DNA of 64,000 bases from Bog-756 sp963835465 (lineage in GTDB: Bacteria > Actinomycetota > Acidimicrobiia > Acidimicrobiales > RAAP-2): the NCBI GenBank assembly GCA_963835465.1, contig CAWIFR010000005.1, positions 454,374 to 518,373 of the forward strand. Direction: 5' to 3'. Position 1 is the stretch's first letter. Every line of letters begins with the position of its first letter. The position numbers and the translations under genes were made by a program. This document shows, one piece after another, positions 34,525-44,236 of this stretch. The notes beneath the pieces were generated by a model that saw nothing but the letters and a program-made list of their open reading frames with translations, had not been told where the DNA came from and did not search any database.

Positions 34525-35706
34525 ATGGCCCTTGCACGCGAAGCACCCGAGGTCCTTGCCGTTCTGGACGCCGACTCACATCTGACCGACGTGGATGACC
34601 TCTGGACGTCCCGGGCCCCGGCTGCCTACCGGGATGAGATCCTGCACGTCGAGATGGTCGACGGAGAGCGCACGTGGGTGGTCGAAGGGATGCCCGTGGG
34701 AAAGGCCGGCGGCGGTAGCACCATCGATCGGGAGGGTGTGAAGCACCCGTTCCTGGAGTCGTTGGTCGAATGGGATTTCGAGCGATCTCATGTGGCAGCG
34801 TGGGACATCGACGCTCGCCTCGGGGTCCTCGACGATATGGGGATCAAGCACCAGGTCCTGTACCCAAATGCCCTGGGCTTGGGGGGCCAGTCTCTCGCCG
34901 ATGTGAAGGATCCCGTACTGAGGCGCCTGTGCATGGAGATCTTCAACGACTCCCGGGCGGAGATCCAGGACCACACCCAGAACCGGCTCCTGCCCATGCC
35001 CATTCTCCCGGCTTGGGACATCGAGGGCTGCGTGCGTGAAGCACAGCGGGTGGCCGGAATGGGACTCCGCGGCGTCAATATGACGTCCGACCCCCAGGAT
35101 CTTGGCTCTCCGGATCTGGCCAGCCGGGCCTGGGACCCGCTCTGGGAGGTGTGCGCCGACCTTGAGCTCCCCGTCCACTTCCACATCGGTTCGAGCCTCA
35201 CGGCCATGAACTTCTACGGCCAGTACTTCTGGGAGTCCCAGGACGAGGCGGTGAAACCCGCCATCGGCGGATCAATGCTCTTCATCGGCAACGCCCGACT
35301 GGTGATCAACACGATCTTCTCGGGCGTCTTCGACCGCTTTCCCAAACTCAAGATGGTTTCGGTCGAGAGCGGGATCGGCTGGGTGCCCTTCATCCTCGAG
35401 ACCATGGACTGGGAGCTACCCGAGAACGCTCCCGTGCAGGCGGCCGAACTCGGTAGGGCGCCTTCGGAGTACTTCAAGACGAACTGGTACGCCACGATGT
35501 GGTTCGAGACCGGCCGGGGGCACCTTCAGGAGTTGATCGACAAAGTTGGTGAGGACAACGTCATGTTCGAAACCGACTTTCCTCATCCCACCGCTCTCTG
35601 GCCCAAGCCGCTCGAGCACGTCCGGGAGGCCATGGCCACGCTTCGTCCTGAGACTCGTCGGAAGGTCCTCGCCGAGACCGGGCACAAGCTCTACCGCCTC
35701 GACTGA
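34525..35706 (+). CDS. Amidohydrolase-family protein (amidohydrolase_2, ACMSD-like)
   Basis: 393-residue TIM-barrel metal hydrolase. First metal motif L-D-A-D-S-H-L at residues 13-19 (D-x-D-x-H in place of H-x-H), second His in P-V-H-F-H-I-G-S near 219, and the catalytic Asp in F-E-T-D-F-P-H-P near 351. M-G-I-K-H-Q-V-L-Y-P and V-E-S-G-I-G-W-V-P-F are typical of the subfamily common in actinobacterial aromatic/steroid catabolism. Strong upstream GGAGG. Intact. Substrate unknown; no catabolic operon next to it. Confidence 0.85.
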   Translation: MALAREAPEVLAVLDADSHLTDVDDLWTSRAPAAYRDEILHVEMVDGERTWVVEGMPVGKAGGGSTIDREGVKHPFLESLVEWDFERSHVAAWDIDARLGVLDDMGIKHQVLYPNALGLGGQSLADVKDPVLRRLCMEIFNDSRAEIQDHTQNRLLPMPILPAWDIEGCVREAQRVAGMGLRGVNMTSDPQDLGSPDLASRAWDPLWEVCADLELPVHFHIGSSLTAMNFYGQYFWESQDEAVKPAIGGSMLFIGNARLVINTIFSGVFDRFPKLKMVSVESGIGWVPFILETMDWELPENAPVQAAELGRAPSEYFKTNWYATMWFETGRGHLQELIDKVGEDNVMFETDFPHPTALWPKPLEHVREAMATLRPETRRKVLAETGHKLYRLD

Positions 35707-35751
35707 CCCGTCACCCGGTGGGTGCGCTCGACGGCGGCGGCCCAGATGTCG

Positions 35752-37383
35752 TCATCGCGTGGCCATCCAGCGCCGGGCATGGGTGAGCCGGCGTTCGAGC
35801 TGGTCGGAGGTGGCGTCGCCGATCCGCCTCAAGCCCGCGAGTCGATTCAGCTCGGCGTTCACCTGGGCGTGGGACATACCGGTCATCCGGGCGAGGTCCC
35901 GGACGACCGAGGTGTTGGAGGCCCTGAGCCGAGCCTTTTGCTCCATCAGGGTCTCACCGTCGCCGATCGGGGCGGACCGGCCGCCGCCGGGAAGCTGTGG
36001 AGGCGCGGGCAGGTCCAGGACGAGCGCCGGGTCGTGATCGCTCTCATCGGGTTCGTGGTGGAGTTCGTCGTCGGGCATGACGGCCCCGGTGGCCACGGCG
36101 GATATCACGGCGAACAGTGAGAGCTGTTCGCCCTCGATGAGATCAGCGGTGCCCTCGAATCCGTCGCCGTCCACGCTCTCCATCACCGCGTCGGATCCGT
36201 CGGGGTGCTCCTCCCGTCGCAGGCTGTGCCGGCGGTCCGCCGCGATGTCGAGGGCGGCGGACCGCAGTCGGACATCATCGGGAATGAAGAGATGGGCGGA
36301 CTGCCGCCCGACACCTGGCTGCCATCGGACGAAGCGCCCGACGACCTGGCGGAAGAAGAGCTCGGTCGTCGTAGTCGTGGCGAATACGCCGACCCGTAGA
36401 CGGGGGATGTCAACACCTTCGGAGACCATCCGCACGGCCACCAGCCACGGATCATCGGAGGAGGTGAATTCCAAGATCTTGCGCGAGGCGGCTGGGTCGT
36501 CGGACGTGGCCACCACCGCCCACGTGCGCAGGCGTCGTCGGATCAGATCGGCGATTCCCGCGGCATGGTCCTGGTCGGTCGCCACGATGAGTCCACCGGC
36601 GTCCGGGTGATGTTCGCGCACCGCCGCGAGCCGTGCATGGGCCGCTCCGAGGACATCGGGTAGCCACTCGCCCTCGAGCGACAGTGCTGCCCGGAGCCGC
36701 TGGTTGGCCCGGGGGGCGTCGAGCGCGTCGTCGAAACCTGCGGCATGGACGGCGCCGTCGGGCGCGGACCATTCCATGTGTCCATTGGTCCGGGGAAAGT
36801 AGATGGGACGAACGACCCTGCGTTCAGCCAGTGCCGGCCCGTATCCGTACTCGAAGTCCGGTACGGCCTTGTCGAGCTCGTAGCGCACGAAGGGGATTGA
36901 CCTGGTGTCGGACCGGAACGGAGTGCCCGAGAGCGAGAGCCTCCGCCCGGCTCCCCGAAAGGCGGTCTGCAGCGCGCTGCCCCAGGCCCGGTCGTCGCCG
37001 GCGTGGTGGATCTCGTCCAGGATCACGAAGGCGCCGGCCGACCGTTGGGCCATCGCTTCGGGTGCAGACGCAACCTGCTGATAGGTGGTCACAATGCCGT
37101 GCATGTCCGAAGGGAAGTCACCGCTCGATGGTGACCACCCGGCCTCGAGATGCAGGTCAAGGGCGGCCGCGGCACGGGCCCACTGGAACTTGAGGTGGGC
37201 GGTCGGGACCACCACGATCAAACGGGCGGGGGAGCGGGCGAGGGACCAGCGCGCCGCGGCCAGAGCCAGCGTGGTCTTGCCCGCCCCTGGGGTGGCAACG
37301 GCCAGGAAGTCGGCCTGAGCCGAGCACTCCAGCTGATCGAGGGCGGCGAGCTGCCATGGCCGGAGACGGATGGACTTGGCCAT
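35752..37383 (-). CDS. DEAD/DEAH-box superfamily 2 helicase
   Basis: 543-residue SF2 helicase/translocase. Motif I T-P-G-A-G-K-T-T (31-38), Ia V-V-P-T-A-H-L-K, motif II D-E-I-H-H (124-128), motif III S-G-T-P-F-R (153-158), motif V S-E-G-V-D-I-P-R-L and motif VI Q-V-V-G-R-F-V-R-W. An acidic linker (residues about 420-480) leads to a C-terminal helical domain with M-S-H-A-Q-V-N-A-E-L-N-R-L, which looks like a small winged helix. No nuclease motif is fused. It is divergent from the OLD-like ATPase at 38066, with 682 bases between; a shared role is possible but not shown. Confidence 0.88.
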   Translation of the reverse strand: MAKSIRLRPWQLAALDQLECSAQADFLAVATPGAGKTTLALAAARWSLARSPARLIVVVPTAHLKFQWARAAAALDLHLEAGWSPSSGDFPSDMHGIVTTYQQVASAPEAMAQRSAGAFVILDEIHHAGDDRAWGSALQTAFRGAGRRLSLSGTPFRSDTRSIPFVRYELDKAVPDFEYGYGPALAERRVVRPIYFPRTNGHMEWSAPDGAVHAAGFDDALDAPRANQRLRAALSLEGEWLPDVLGAAHARLAAVREHHPDAGGLIVATDQDHAAGIADLIRRRLRTWAVVATSDDPAASRKILEFTSSDDPWLVAVRMVSEGVDIPRLRVGVFATTTTTELFFRQVVGRFVRWQPGVGRQSAHLFIPDDVRLRSAALDIAADRRHSLRREEHPDGSDAVMESVDGDGFEGTADLIEGEQLSLFAVISAVATGAVMPDDELHHEPDESDHDPALVLDLPAPPQLPGGGRSAPIGDGETLMEQKARLRASNTSVVRDLARMTGMSHAQVNAELNRLAGLRRIGDATSDQLERRLTHARRWMATR

Positions 37384-38065
37384 TCAGCTGAAATCCGCCC
37401 GACCCGAGCAGCCCAGCTCCGGTCGGGGATTGTCGGACCGTGCGCGGGTCGTACGTGGTGACCCCGGGAGAGCCGGAGATGTGGGGGTGGCGGTGATCTG
37501 CGTCATGGGGAGGCGATCGTATCGACCGGCTGAGACGGGAGGGCGGAACCGAGTGGTGGCGCAGCGCGTGACGCGGGAAGGGGACCCGATTGCCATGTCG
37601 GTGACCGGCGGGCACTGGTCCAGGGAGCCGGGGGAAGTACTCGATTGGGCCAGCTCGACGGAGAGTGCCCGGGTCTCGACCACAGGCCCGTTCGGCTGAC
37701 GCGGCGGTTTCGCCAGTACGGCGGTGATGCGGAAGTCGGCCGTTTCGCTGGCGCCACCTCGCTGCGATTGGAGGACCGACGCCCGGGTTGGTGCCGGGGC
37801 CCGCCCCCATGCTCCAGGTCATAAAGGCCCAGGTCACAGCGGCGTGATGCAGGGGAGGCGCCAGCGGGCTCGTCCAACTCGACCCGGGCGCTTCAGTGTT
37901 GCCGCCCGAATGCCGATAGATGCCCTGATGGGGAAGGGACAGGTGCAACGTGCCTCGCGGCAATTCGAGAAGTCGTTTGCGGAGGGATCGGCCCAGGAGC
38001 GGCTTCGGGCCGTCCAACCCCCCTTCCCCGCTGTGCAGGGGCGGAATTCTGAAGGTGAACAGGTC
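37384..38065. other. Long divergent gap between helicase and OLD-like genes
   Basis: About 680 bases. Open frames (for example minus 37157-38017) overlap the helicase and have no domain match. The OLD-like frame is open upstream to about 37700, so a longer N-terminus cannot be excluded, but this region lacks family sequence. Confidence 0.4.
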
Positions 38066-39967
38066 GTGATTCTGATCTCATTCCGAAGCGTCCGCTTCAG
38101 GAACATTCTTGACTCGGGCACCATCGATGTGGACTCCAGGGTCACCTGTCTCGTGGGGAAGAACGAGTCGGGCAAGACCAACATCCTCCATTCGCTGCAT
38201 GCTCTCAACCCGGCCCTGAACGACCGGACGTTCGACGAGCAGCAGTACCCCCGGTGGCTCCAGAAGGAACACCAGCGCTCTGGTGAGTATGAGGCCGCTC
38301 TACCCATAACGGCCACCTTCGAGTTGACTGACGAGGAGACCACCGGAATCGGTGAGCGCTTCGGCGAAGGGGTCCTTCTGGCCAAACAGTGGAGCCTGGG
38401 CGTGCATTACGACAACACCAGAGACTTCGGGGTGGAGATCGACGAGGCTGCGGCCTGTCGAGCGTTCATGTCCAGCTACGACATCGTCGCGGACTCGGAC
38501 GGCCTCGAGGAGCTGAGAAGCCATCTTCTCTTGTTGTCTGGCGAAGAAGGTACCCGCAAGGACGGCACCGCCGAGCCCACGCCCACCGCTGTCGTGGCCG
38601 GGCAGGCGAAGCGGGATCTGGACGCCCTCTACCCCGAATCAGTCGCTCAGGCGGTGGCCGAGCACCTCGCCAACCTGGTTCCCCGGTTCTTTCACTTTGA
38701 CGAATACAGCGAGCTGATGGGCAGGACGGACATCGGTCCGCTGGTGGACGCCCTCCGGTCGAACTCGGAATCCGAATTGGATGACTCGCAGCGCACGGCC
38801 CTGGCCCTCCTGAAGCTCGGATTCGCGTCCGACGAGCTGGTGAATCCCGACTACGAGAAGCGCAGCGGCGAAATGGAGGCGGTCGCCGCGGATCTGACTC
38901 GACAAGTCCGACGGTACTGGCACCAGAACGACCACCTACGTCTCAAGATCGACATCGAACCCACGGCGGAGGTCCGGGCTGATGGGACAAACGTGCAGCT
39001 GCTCCAACTTCGTGTGGAGGATGACCGGCACTACTTCACCAACAACCTCGACGTACGGTCATCGGGATTTCGGTGGTTCATCTCGTTCCTGGCGGCCTTC
39101 AAGGAGTTCTATTCAGACAAGTCGATCATCGTCCTCCTCGACGAGCCTGCACTGGCTCTTCATGCCCGTGCCCAGCGGGACTTCCTGGACTTCATTGAGG
39201 AGACGCTCGCCGACAGCCATCAGGTCGTCTACACGACCCACTCGCCCTTCATGGTGGACGCAAGCCATCTCGAGCGGGTCCGCGTTGTCGAGGATCTGGG
39301 ACCGGACGAAGGCACGAAGGTCAGCTCACGACTGGTTGCCCGGGACCCTGACACCCTGTCTCCCCTCCAGGGACTGCTGGGCCACGACATCGCCCAGCAT
39401 CTCTTCGACGGCCCTGACAACCTCATCGTGGAGGATCTTGCCGACTACACGTACCTGACGGTGATGTCCGACGTGCTGCGGGAGAAGGAGCGGGTGCATC
39501 TCGACCCGAGGTGGCGGGTGGTGCCCGCTGGGGGCATGGCCACCATGCCGGCCGCCGCCGCACTGTTCGGCAATCAGCTGGACGTGACGGTCGTGCTCAA
39601 CGGCAACAGCATCCTCGCCCAACGGCTCGATGGTCTGGTCGATGAAGGTGTCCTCACCGCCACGCGCATCATCGGACTCGCATCCATCGCCGGGCTCGGA
39701 GTCGCCGGGTCAGAGGACCTCTTCTACCCGGAGGACTACGTGTTGATCTACAACGCAACCTTCGGGTCTACGCTCGACATGTCGCAACTCCCCGATGAAG
39801 GGGAGGGCATCACCGAGCGGATTTGCAGGGTCGAGGGCGAATTCAACCGCAACGACACCGCCAATTGGTTTCTCGGCCACCGAAAGACCGCGACCTTCGT
39901 GCTCCGTCCGACGACCCTGGACCGGTTCGAGTCGCTCTTCCAGCTGATCAATCAGACCCTGGATTGA
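38066..39967 (+). CDS. OLD-family-like AAA ATPase with altered TOPRIM site
   Basis: About 633 residues from GTG 38066. The SMC/ABC-like ATPase half has Walker A G-K-N-E-S-G-K-T (31-38), a signature-like S-S-G-F-R-W-F near 333, and Walker B I-I-V-L-L-D-E-P-A-L with the H-loop T-T-H-S-P-F-M-V. The C-terminal TOPRIM region keeps the Glu motif L-I-V-E-D-L-A-D-Y but the usual L-D-x-D is V-V-L-N-G-N (Asn512, Asn514). In OLD nucleases those Asp residues bind the catalytic metal, so this protein may be a non-cleaving ATPase. Related families act in phage defence (OLD, Gabija GajA). GAAGG lies about 10 bases upstream of the GTG. Confidence 0.8.
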   Translation: MILISFRSVRFRNILDSGTIDVDSRVTCLVGKNESGKTNILHSLHALNPALNDRTFDEQQYPRWLQKEHQRSGEYEAALPITATFELTDEETTGIGERFGEGVLLAKQWSLGVHYDNTRDFGVEIDEAAACRAFMSSYDIVADSDGLEELRSHLLLLSGEEGTRKDGTAEPTPTAVVAGQAKRDLDALYPESVAQAVAEHLANLVPRFFHFDEYSELMGRTDIGPLVDALRSNSESELDDSQRTALALLKLGFASDELVNPDYEKRSGEMEAVAADLTRQVRRYWHQNDHLRLKIDIEPTAEVRADGTNVQLLQLRVEDDRHYFTNNLDVRSSGFRWFISFLAAFKEFYSDKSIIVLLDEPALALHARAQRDFLDFIEETLADSHQVVYTTHSPFMVDASHLERVRVVEDLGPDEGTKVSSRLVARDPDTLSPLQGLLGHDIAQHLFDGPDNLIVEDLADYTYLTVMSDVLREKERVHLDPRWRVVPAGGMATMPAAAALFGNQLDVTVVLNGNSILAQRLDGLVDEGVLTATRIIGLASIAGLGVAGSEDLFYPEDYVLIYNATFGSTLDMSQLPDEGEGITERICRVEGEFNRNDTANWFLGHRKTATFVLRPTTLDRFESLFQLINQTLD

Positions 39968-40041
39968 GTCTTTCCAGCCGAGCGGCTCCGGTGCACGGTT
40001 GGACTCCATCAGCACCGTCGCAATCGAAATAGCATTGCTGC

Positions 40042-40674
40042 ATGGTTGACGCCACCGATCCCAGCGCAGGCGAGGTGCCTGCTGAATCAGACCGGACCGT
40101 TGAGTTCGATTCCGCCTATGCGGATTCGCCCCCTTGGGATATCGGGCACCCACAGCCGGCCTTTCTGACGTTGGCCCGAGCAGGAGTCCTGGTCGGCAGC
40201 GTTCTCGATATCGGTTGCGGAACAGGTGAGCACGCTCTCATGGCCGCCGAGCTCGGCCTGGATGCCACCGGGATCGACTTCGCACCGAGGGCCATCCGGA
40301 TCGCTGAGCGAAAGGCCCGAGAGCGTAGCCTTGGTCCTCGCTTCCTTGTGCTTGACGCCTTGCGGCTGGCCTCGCGGAGTGAGCGGTACGAGACCGTCTT
40401 GGACTGTGGCCTGTTTCATGTGTTCGATGACCACGACCGGGCCAGCTTTGTCGAAAGTCTCGGCACCGCACTCGTGCCTGGCGGCCACTACTTCATGCTC
40501 TGCTTCAGCGACCGCCAGCCTGGCGACTGGGGGCCACGGCGAGTGAGTCGGGCCGAGATCCAGGCGGCCTTCACCGATGGGTGGCGTGTCGAGTCGATCG
40601 AGGCGAGCCGGCTCGAGATCACCATCGACCCCGAAGGAGCCCATGCGTGGCTGGCGGCCATCGCCAGGGTCTAG
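40042..40674 (+). CDS. Class I SAM-dependent methyltransferase
   Basis: 210 residues, intact. P-P-W-D-I-G-H-P-Q-P-A at 30-40, an opening typical of small-molecule (thiopurine/tellurite-type) methyltransferases; SAM motif V-L-D-I-G-C-G-T-G-E-H (54-64); acidic loop A-T-G-I-D-F-A-P; L-D-C-G-L-F-H-V-F-D and V-P-G-G-H-Y-F-M-L-C. Located 75 bases after the OLD-like gene on the same strand, so it may share the transcript. It lacks target-recognition domains, so it is unlikely to be a DNA methylase. Confidence 0.85.
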   Translation: MVDATDPSAGEVPAESDRTVEFDSAYADSPPWDIGHPQPAFLTLARAGVLVGSVLDIGCGTGEHALMAAELGLDATGIDFAPRAIRIAERKARERSLGPRFLVLDALRLASRSERYETVLDCGLFHVFDDHDRASFVESLGTALVPGGHYFMLCFSDRQPGDWGPRRVSRAEIQAAFTDGWRVESIEASRLEITIDPEGAHAWLAAIARV

Positions 40675-40815
40675 CTCTGCCGGGTTGACGGGCGCTCTCC
40701 GTTGGCGGCTCCCGTGGATCGTTCTTCAGACGTGGATCGACGGCCGTGGCTCACGCGTTGTTGGAGTCGCGATCGCAATTGGCCAACGGCAGCCCCTCCG
40801 TGCGCAGCGTGTGGA

Positions 40816-41019
40816 CTACGTGGTGTTCCTTCTACCGAACAGCCAGTAGATCGCCGAGTTTCCCATTTGCAACGGGGCAAACCCTCGCCAGAACCAGCGT
40901 GGTCCACGGACCTGGGCGTCACTCCGCTGGCTGATATCGCGAAGCGTGATCGCGGTCACGATGATGTGGAGTACCACCAAGGCCACCAGGACTGGGCGAC
41001 TCGGCTTCCAACGGTTCAT
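40816..41019 (-). CDS. Small membrane protein (PLDc_N-like)
   Basis: 67 residues from ATG 41019: R-P-V-L-V-A-L-V-V-L-H-I-I-V-T-A-I-T-L is one TM helix, followed by R-D-I-S-Q-R-S-D-A-Q-V-R-G-P-R-W-F-W-R and a second hydrophobic stretch F-A-P-L-Q-M-G-N-S-A-I-Y-W-L-F-G-R. The V-R-G-P-x-W-F-W-R and N-S-x-x-Y-W-L-F-G-R pattern resembles the PLDc_N family of two-helix proteins of unknown function in actinobacteria. Confidence 0.65.
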   Translation of the reverse strand: MNRWKPSRPVLVALVVLHIIVTAITLRDISQRSDAQVRGPRWFWRGFAPLQMGNSAIYWLFGRRNTT

Positions 41020-41196
41020 GGTGCGATCGTCCTTTTCAACGCCGTAAGCCCCACCGGGCACGGATTGACCTGCCCCCGCCGCTGCCGGAAGCACCTCAGT
41101 TGAGGAGGCGATCCATGGGCTCCTCGGTCGACCTTGCAGAATTGGCCGCTCGGCCAGAATCCCCCTCCAGCGTCCGAGAACGATCCACCGGGCGAC

Positions 41197-43002
41197 CTAC
41201 CGGCCGTCTGTAGTTCTCACCCGTTGCACCTTGACCCCGGTGAAGTTGGGCTCCTGCCGCCACCTCTCCAGGTACCCGATGTAGTCCAGGAGGCTCCCGG
41301 AGTAGGTGAGATTCCGAGCCGCCCGGGCATCAATCGTCTGCTGTTCGCTGTTGTAAAAGCTGGGCGTGCAGCTCAGGAAGTAGCGGGTGCCGCCGGCACC
41401 GACGCGGTGGAGCACGGCGAGCCACTCCTCTTCAGCGGCCTCTTCCGGCTCGATGACGGCGATCCCTTGTTCGATGCAGGCCTCAACGATGTGGGCCACG
41501 TGTTTGGCCGATTCTGACAGCAGGTGTGAGAAGTTGGTGCCGAACCCGCCCTGGACGAGGCTGATCAGGAGCAGGTTGGGAAATCCACTGGCCAGGACGC
41601 CATGGAGGGTGTGTGCGCCCTTCGCCCACCGCTCCGAAAGCGTGATGCCATCGCGCCCTTTGGGATCGAAGCCGAGCCGCTGGTACAGATCTGTCGTCAC
41701 CTCGAAGCCGGAGGCATAGATGAGGAGATCCACTGGATACTCCACCCCGTCGACCACTGGGCCGCGAGCCGTGAGGGCGTCTACGCCCCGACCATTGGTG
41801 TCCACCAGATGGACGTTGGGCAGGTTGAACGCGGGCAGGTAGTCATCATGGAAACAGACCCGCTTGCAGTGCTTGCCCCAATAGGGTTTGAGCTTGTCCG
41901 CCGTCTCTGGGTCCTGGACGATCTCATCGACACGTCGCCGGATCACCTCCATGGTCTCGAAGTCCGACCGCTCGAGGGCCGCGATCTCCTCCGCCGAACC
42001 CGGGGACCTCTGGGTGTCGACCCACATCACCTCGGTCCAGCCGTCATGGACCAGGTCCACCTCGGGCTGGGCTCCGGTTACTGCTTGGGTGAAGTTGATG
42101 ATCCGCTCGTTCTGCCACCCAGGCTTGAGGCTTCGGAACCACTCGACGTCGGTGGGCTGTTGATTGCGGACGCCCACCGCTCCCGGTGTGCGCTGGAAGA
42201 CATAGAGCTCCTTGGCAACGCGAGCGATCTGGGGCACCACCTGCACCGCGGTGGCGCCTGTTCCGATGACGCCGACCGTCTTCTCGGCGAGGTTGTCCAT
42301 TGGTTCGAGTGGGCTGCCGCCCGTGTAGCTGTAGTCCCAGCGGCTGGTGTGGAAGGCCTTGCCCTCGAATGTCTCGATGCCGGGGATCCCCGGCAGTTTG
42401 GCCTTGTGCAAGATGCCTCCGGCCAAGATGACGAAGCGACTCGATAGCTGATCGTCTCGCGAGGTGGTGACCTGCCAGCGCTGTGCCTCCTCGTCCCACT
42501 CGGCACCGGTCACGTCTGTCTGGAAGAGGGCATGGGGGTAGAGGTCGAACGTACGGGCCAGCAACTTGGCGTACTCGAAGATCTCCGTGGCGCTGGCGTA
42601 GCGCTCCGATGGCATGAATCCCGTCTCCTCGAGGAGCGGGAGATACGTGTACGACTCCACGTCGCACATGCATCCCGGGTACCGATTCCAGTACCACGTG
42701 CCGCCGAAGTCGCCCGCCTTCTCGACTATCCGGAAGTTGGTGATCCCGTGCCTGGTGAGGTCGATCGCCGTGAGCATTCCGGCGAATCCACCACCCACGA
42801 TCAGGACGGTCGCCTCCTCGACCACTGGGTCTCGGGAGAAGCCGGGTTCCACGAACGGGTCGCGGTCGAGGTCCTCGAACTCGTCGGTTAGCTCGAGCCA
42901 CTGAGCCATGCCGTCAGGCCGCAGGCGTTTCTGCTGTTCGAGCCGATAACGCTCTCGAAGCTCATCGATCGTCAGGCCGTCTGTGCTGCCGTCCTGCTCC
43001 AT
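41197..43002 (-). CDS. Flavin-binding Baeyer-Villiger monooxygenase
   Basis: 601 residues from ATG 43002, with GAGAAGG 8 bases upstream. FAD Rossmann motif G-G-G-F-A-G (70-75), G-G-T-W-Y-W-N-R-Y-P-G, the BVMO fingerprint F-E-G-K-A-F-H-T-S-R-W (212-222), and NADPH motif G-T-G-A-T-A (247-252). Such enzymes insert oxygen next to ketones (cyclic, steroid or aryl ketones). Length and order match the cyclohexanone/phenylacetone monooxygenase class with an extended N-terminus. Intact; no hydrolase partner immediately adjacent. A longer upstream frame to 43290 has no match. Confidence 0.9.
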   Translation of the reverse strand: MEQDGSTDGLTIDELRERYRLEQQKRLRPDGMAQWLELTDEFEDLDRDPFVEPGFSRDPVVEEATVLIVGGGFAGMLTAIDLTRHGITNFRIVEKAGDFGGTWYWNRYPGCMCDVESYTYLPLLEETGFMPSERYASATEIFEYAKLLARTFDLYPHALFQTDVTGAEWDEEAQRWQVTTSRDDQLSSRFVILAGGILHKAKLPGIPGIETFEGKAFHTSRWDYSYTGGSPLEPMDNLAEKTVGVIGTGATAVQVVPQIARVAKELYVFQRTPGAVGVRNQQPTDVEWFRSLKPGWQNERIINFTQAVTGAQPEVDLVHDGWTEVMWVDTQRSPGSAEEIAALERSDFETMEVIRRRVDEIVQDPETADKLKPYWGKHCKRVCFHDDYLPAFNLPNVHLVDTNGRGVDALTARGPVVDGVEYPVDLLIYASGFEVTTDLYQRLGFDPKGRDGITLSERWAKGAHTLHGVLASGFPNLLLISLVQGGFGTNFSHLLSESAKHVAHIVEACIEQGIAVIEPEEAAEEEWLAVLHRVGAGGTRYFLSCTPSFYNSEQQTIDARAARNLTYSGSLLDYIGYLERWRQEPNFTGVKVQRVRTTDGR

Positions 43003-44236
43003 GCTGTCGCCCTTCTCCTGTGGACCACGCCTGTTCACCCGCTCGGTGTTGAGACAATGCTGATCCTGACACGCCCTGCGGTGACCGAGCACATTGGAGG
43101 TATCCGCAGCCCTCGGTTCATCGGGAACCCCGACCGTCAGCCAGCCGCCGCTCCGGTTGTGTCCGCCCCAGTCCGTTGGACCTGTCGTCCGGGCTGCCGG
43201 ACGCCAGCACCTGGGCCGTCGAGGGTGGGCAGTGGGAGGCACTCTGGCAAGGGCCCTTCGACCCTGTTCAATCCGACTCGACCGGTTCATACTGCTAGTG
43301 AGGGATCCCGAAAGATCCCGGAAGGAGGCGCTTATGCGAAGTATGCAAGGTGGCTCATCCTGAGAGTGGATGGCGCAGGGTCACAGGGCCCAGGTAGTGC
43401 GAAGGCAAGCGGCTCGAAGTGGGAGCGTTGCGACGACGAGGGCAGTAGCCCCCTCTGGTTGCCAGACCCCGATGCGATTCATTCCAGGGCACAAATGAAG
43501 CGAAGCGCCCGATCCCCATCGGCTTGTGGGACGGGCGCTTTCGCATGGGTCCGAACATCCGAAGATCGGAACGGGAGCCACGAGACTGGGACCCAGGCGG
43601 GTCGAGGCGGCCAGCTTGCCGGCCTGTGAACCGGCGGTCCGCATCCAGAGGGGACGGTGGGTGGCAAGGTCCACCCCGGATCCCATCCGAGACCTACCAC
43701 GGCGATTGCCACCACTCCGAGAATCGTCGGCACCCAAATCGGCCACGGCACCGCCGTCACGGAGTTTCCTGTGCCGAACAGTGAGACCCCGTGATCACCC
43801 TCCAAGACGGATCGGAGGAGTGGGGCCCGCGGACGTCGCAACCGAGGCAGGGCCGGCACCCGAGTTCCTCGGTGCAGAAGGCGACCCGTCCACGTTCGAT
43901 GCACTACCCGGCGCCCCGGGCAGATCGTGACATGGTGCTCACCGCTCGTCCCAGCCATTGAAGGCTCAATTCCCGTGCAGACGCACATCGCAACACTTGC
44001 CACTGGTCGTTCGGTCCGTGACCCGTCCAGAGTGCCAGGCGTACAGTTCCAGTGGCGGGCTCTGGCAGCTGGATCACGAGGTGGGACCCTGCCTGGTCAC
44101 CGCCATTGTTCGAGCTGTCCGGATCGAACTCGGACTCGCCAACGGCGTTAAGTCGGCCACGAGGTTTTTCCGACGACGGCCAGGGGTATTCCAACGCCGG
44201 CAGGCGGATGGACGGGCGGGAAGGGTTCGGAGGAGC
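43003..44236. other. 1.2-kb gap with a hairpin and no firm gene
   Basis: Several overlapping open frames on both strands. A minus-strand frame (43479-44003) contains one hydrophobic segment near 43720 (W-V-P-T-I-L-G-V-V-A-I-A-V-V-G-L-G-W), possibly part of a broken small membrane protein. The rest shows nothing recognisable. Confidence 0.35.
43503..43540 (+). terminator. Terminator-like hairpin
   Basis: Perfect 9-bp stem AAGCGCCCG / CGGGCGCTT with a 20-base loop, followed by TCGC. It stands in the gap upstream of the BVMO gene, not directly after a called gene. Confidence 0.4.

Noticed and set aside
37157..38017. A 286-codon minus frame upstream of the helicase
   Set aside because: It overlaps the helicase gene in another frame and is His/Pro/Arg-rich without any domain; a shadow frame.
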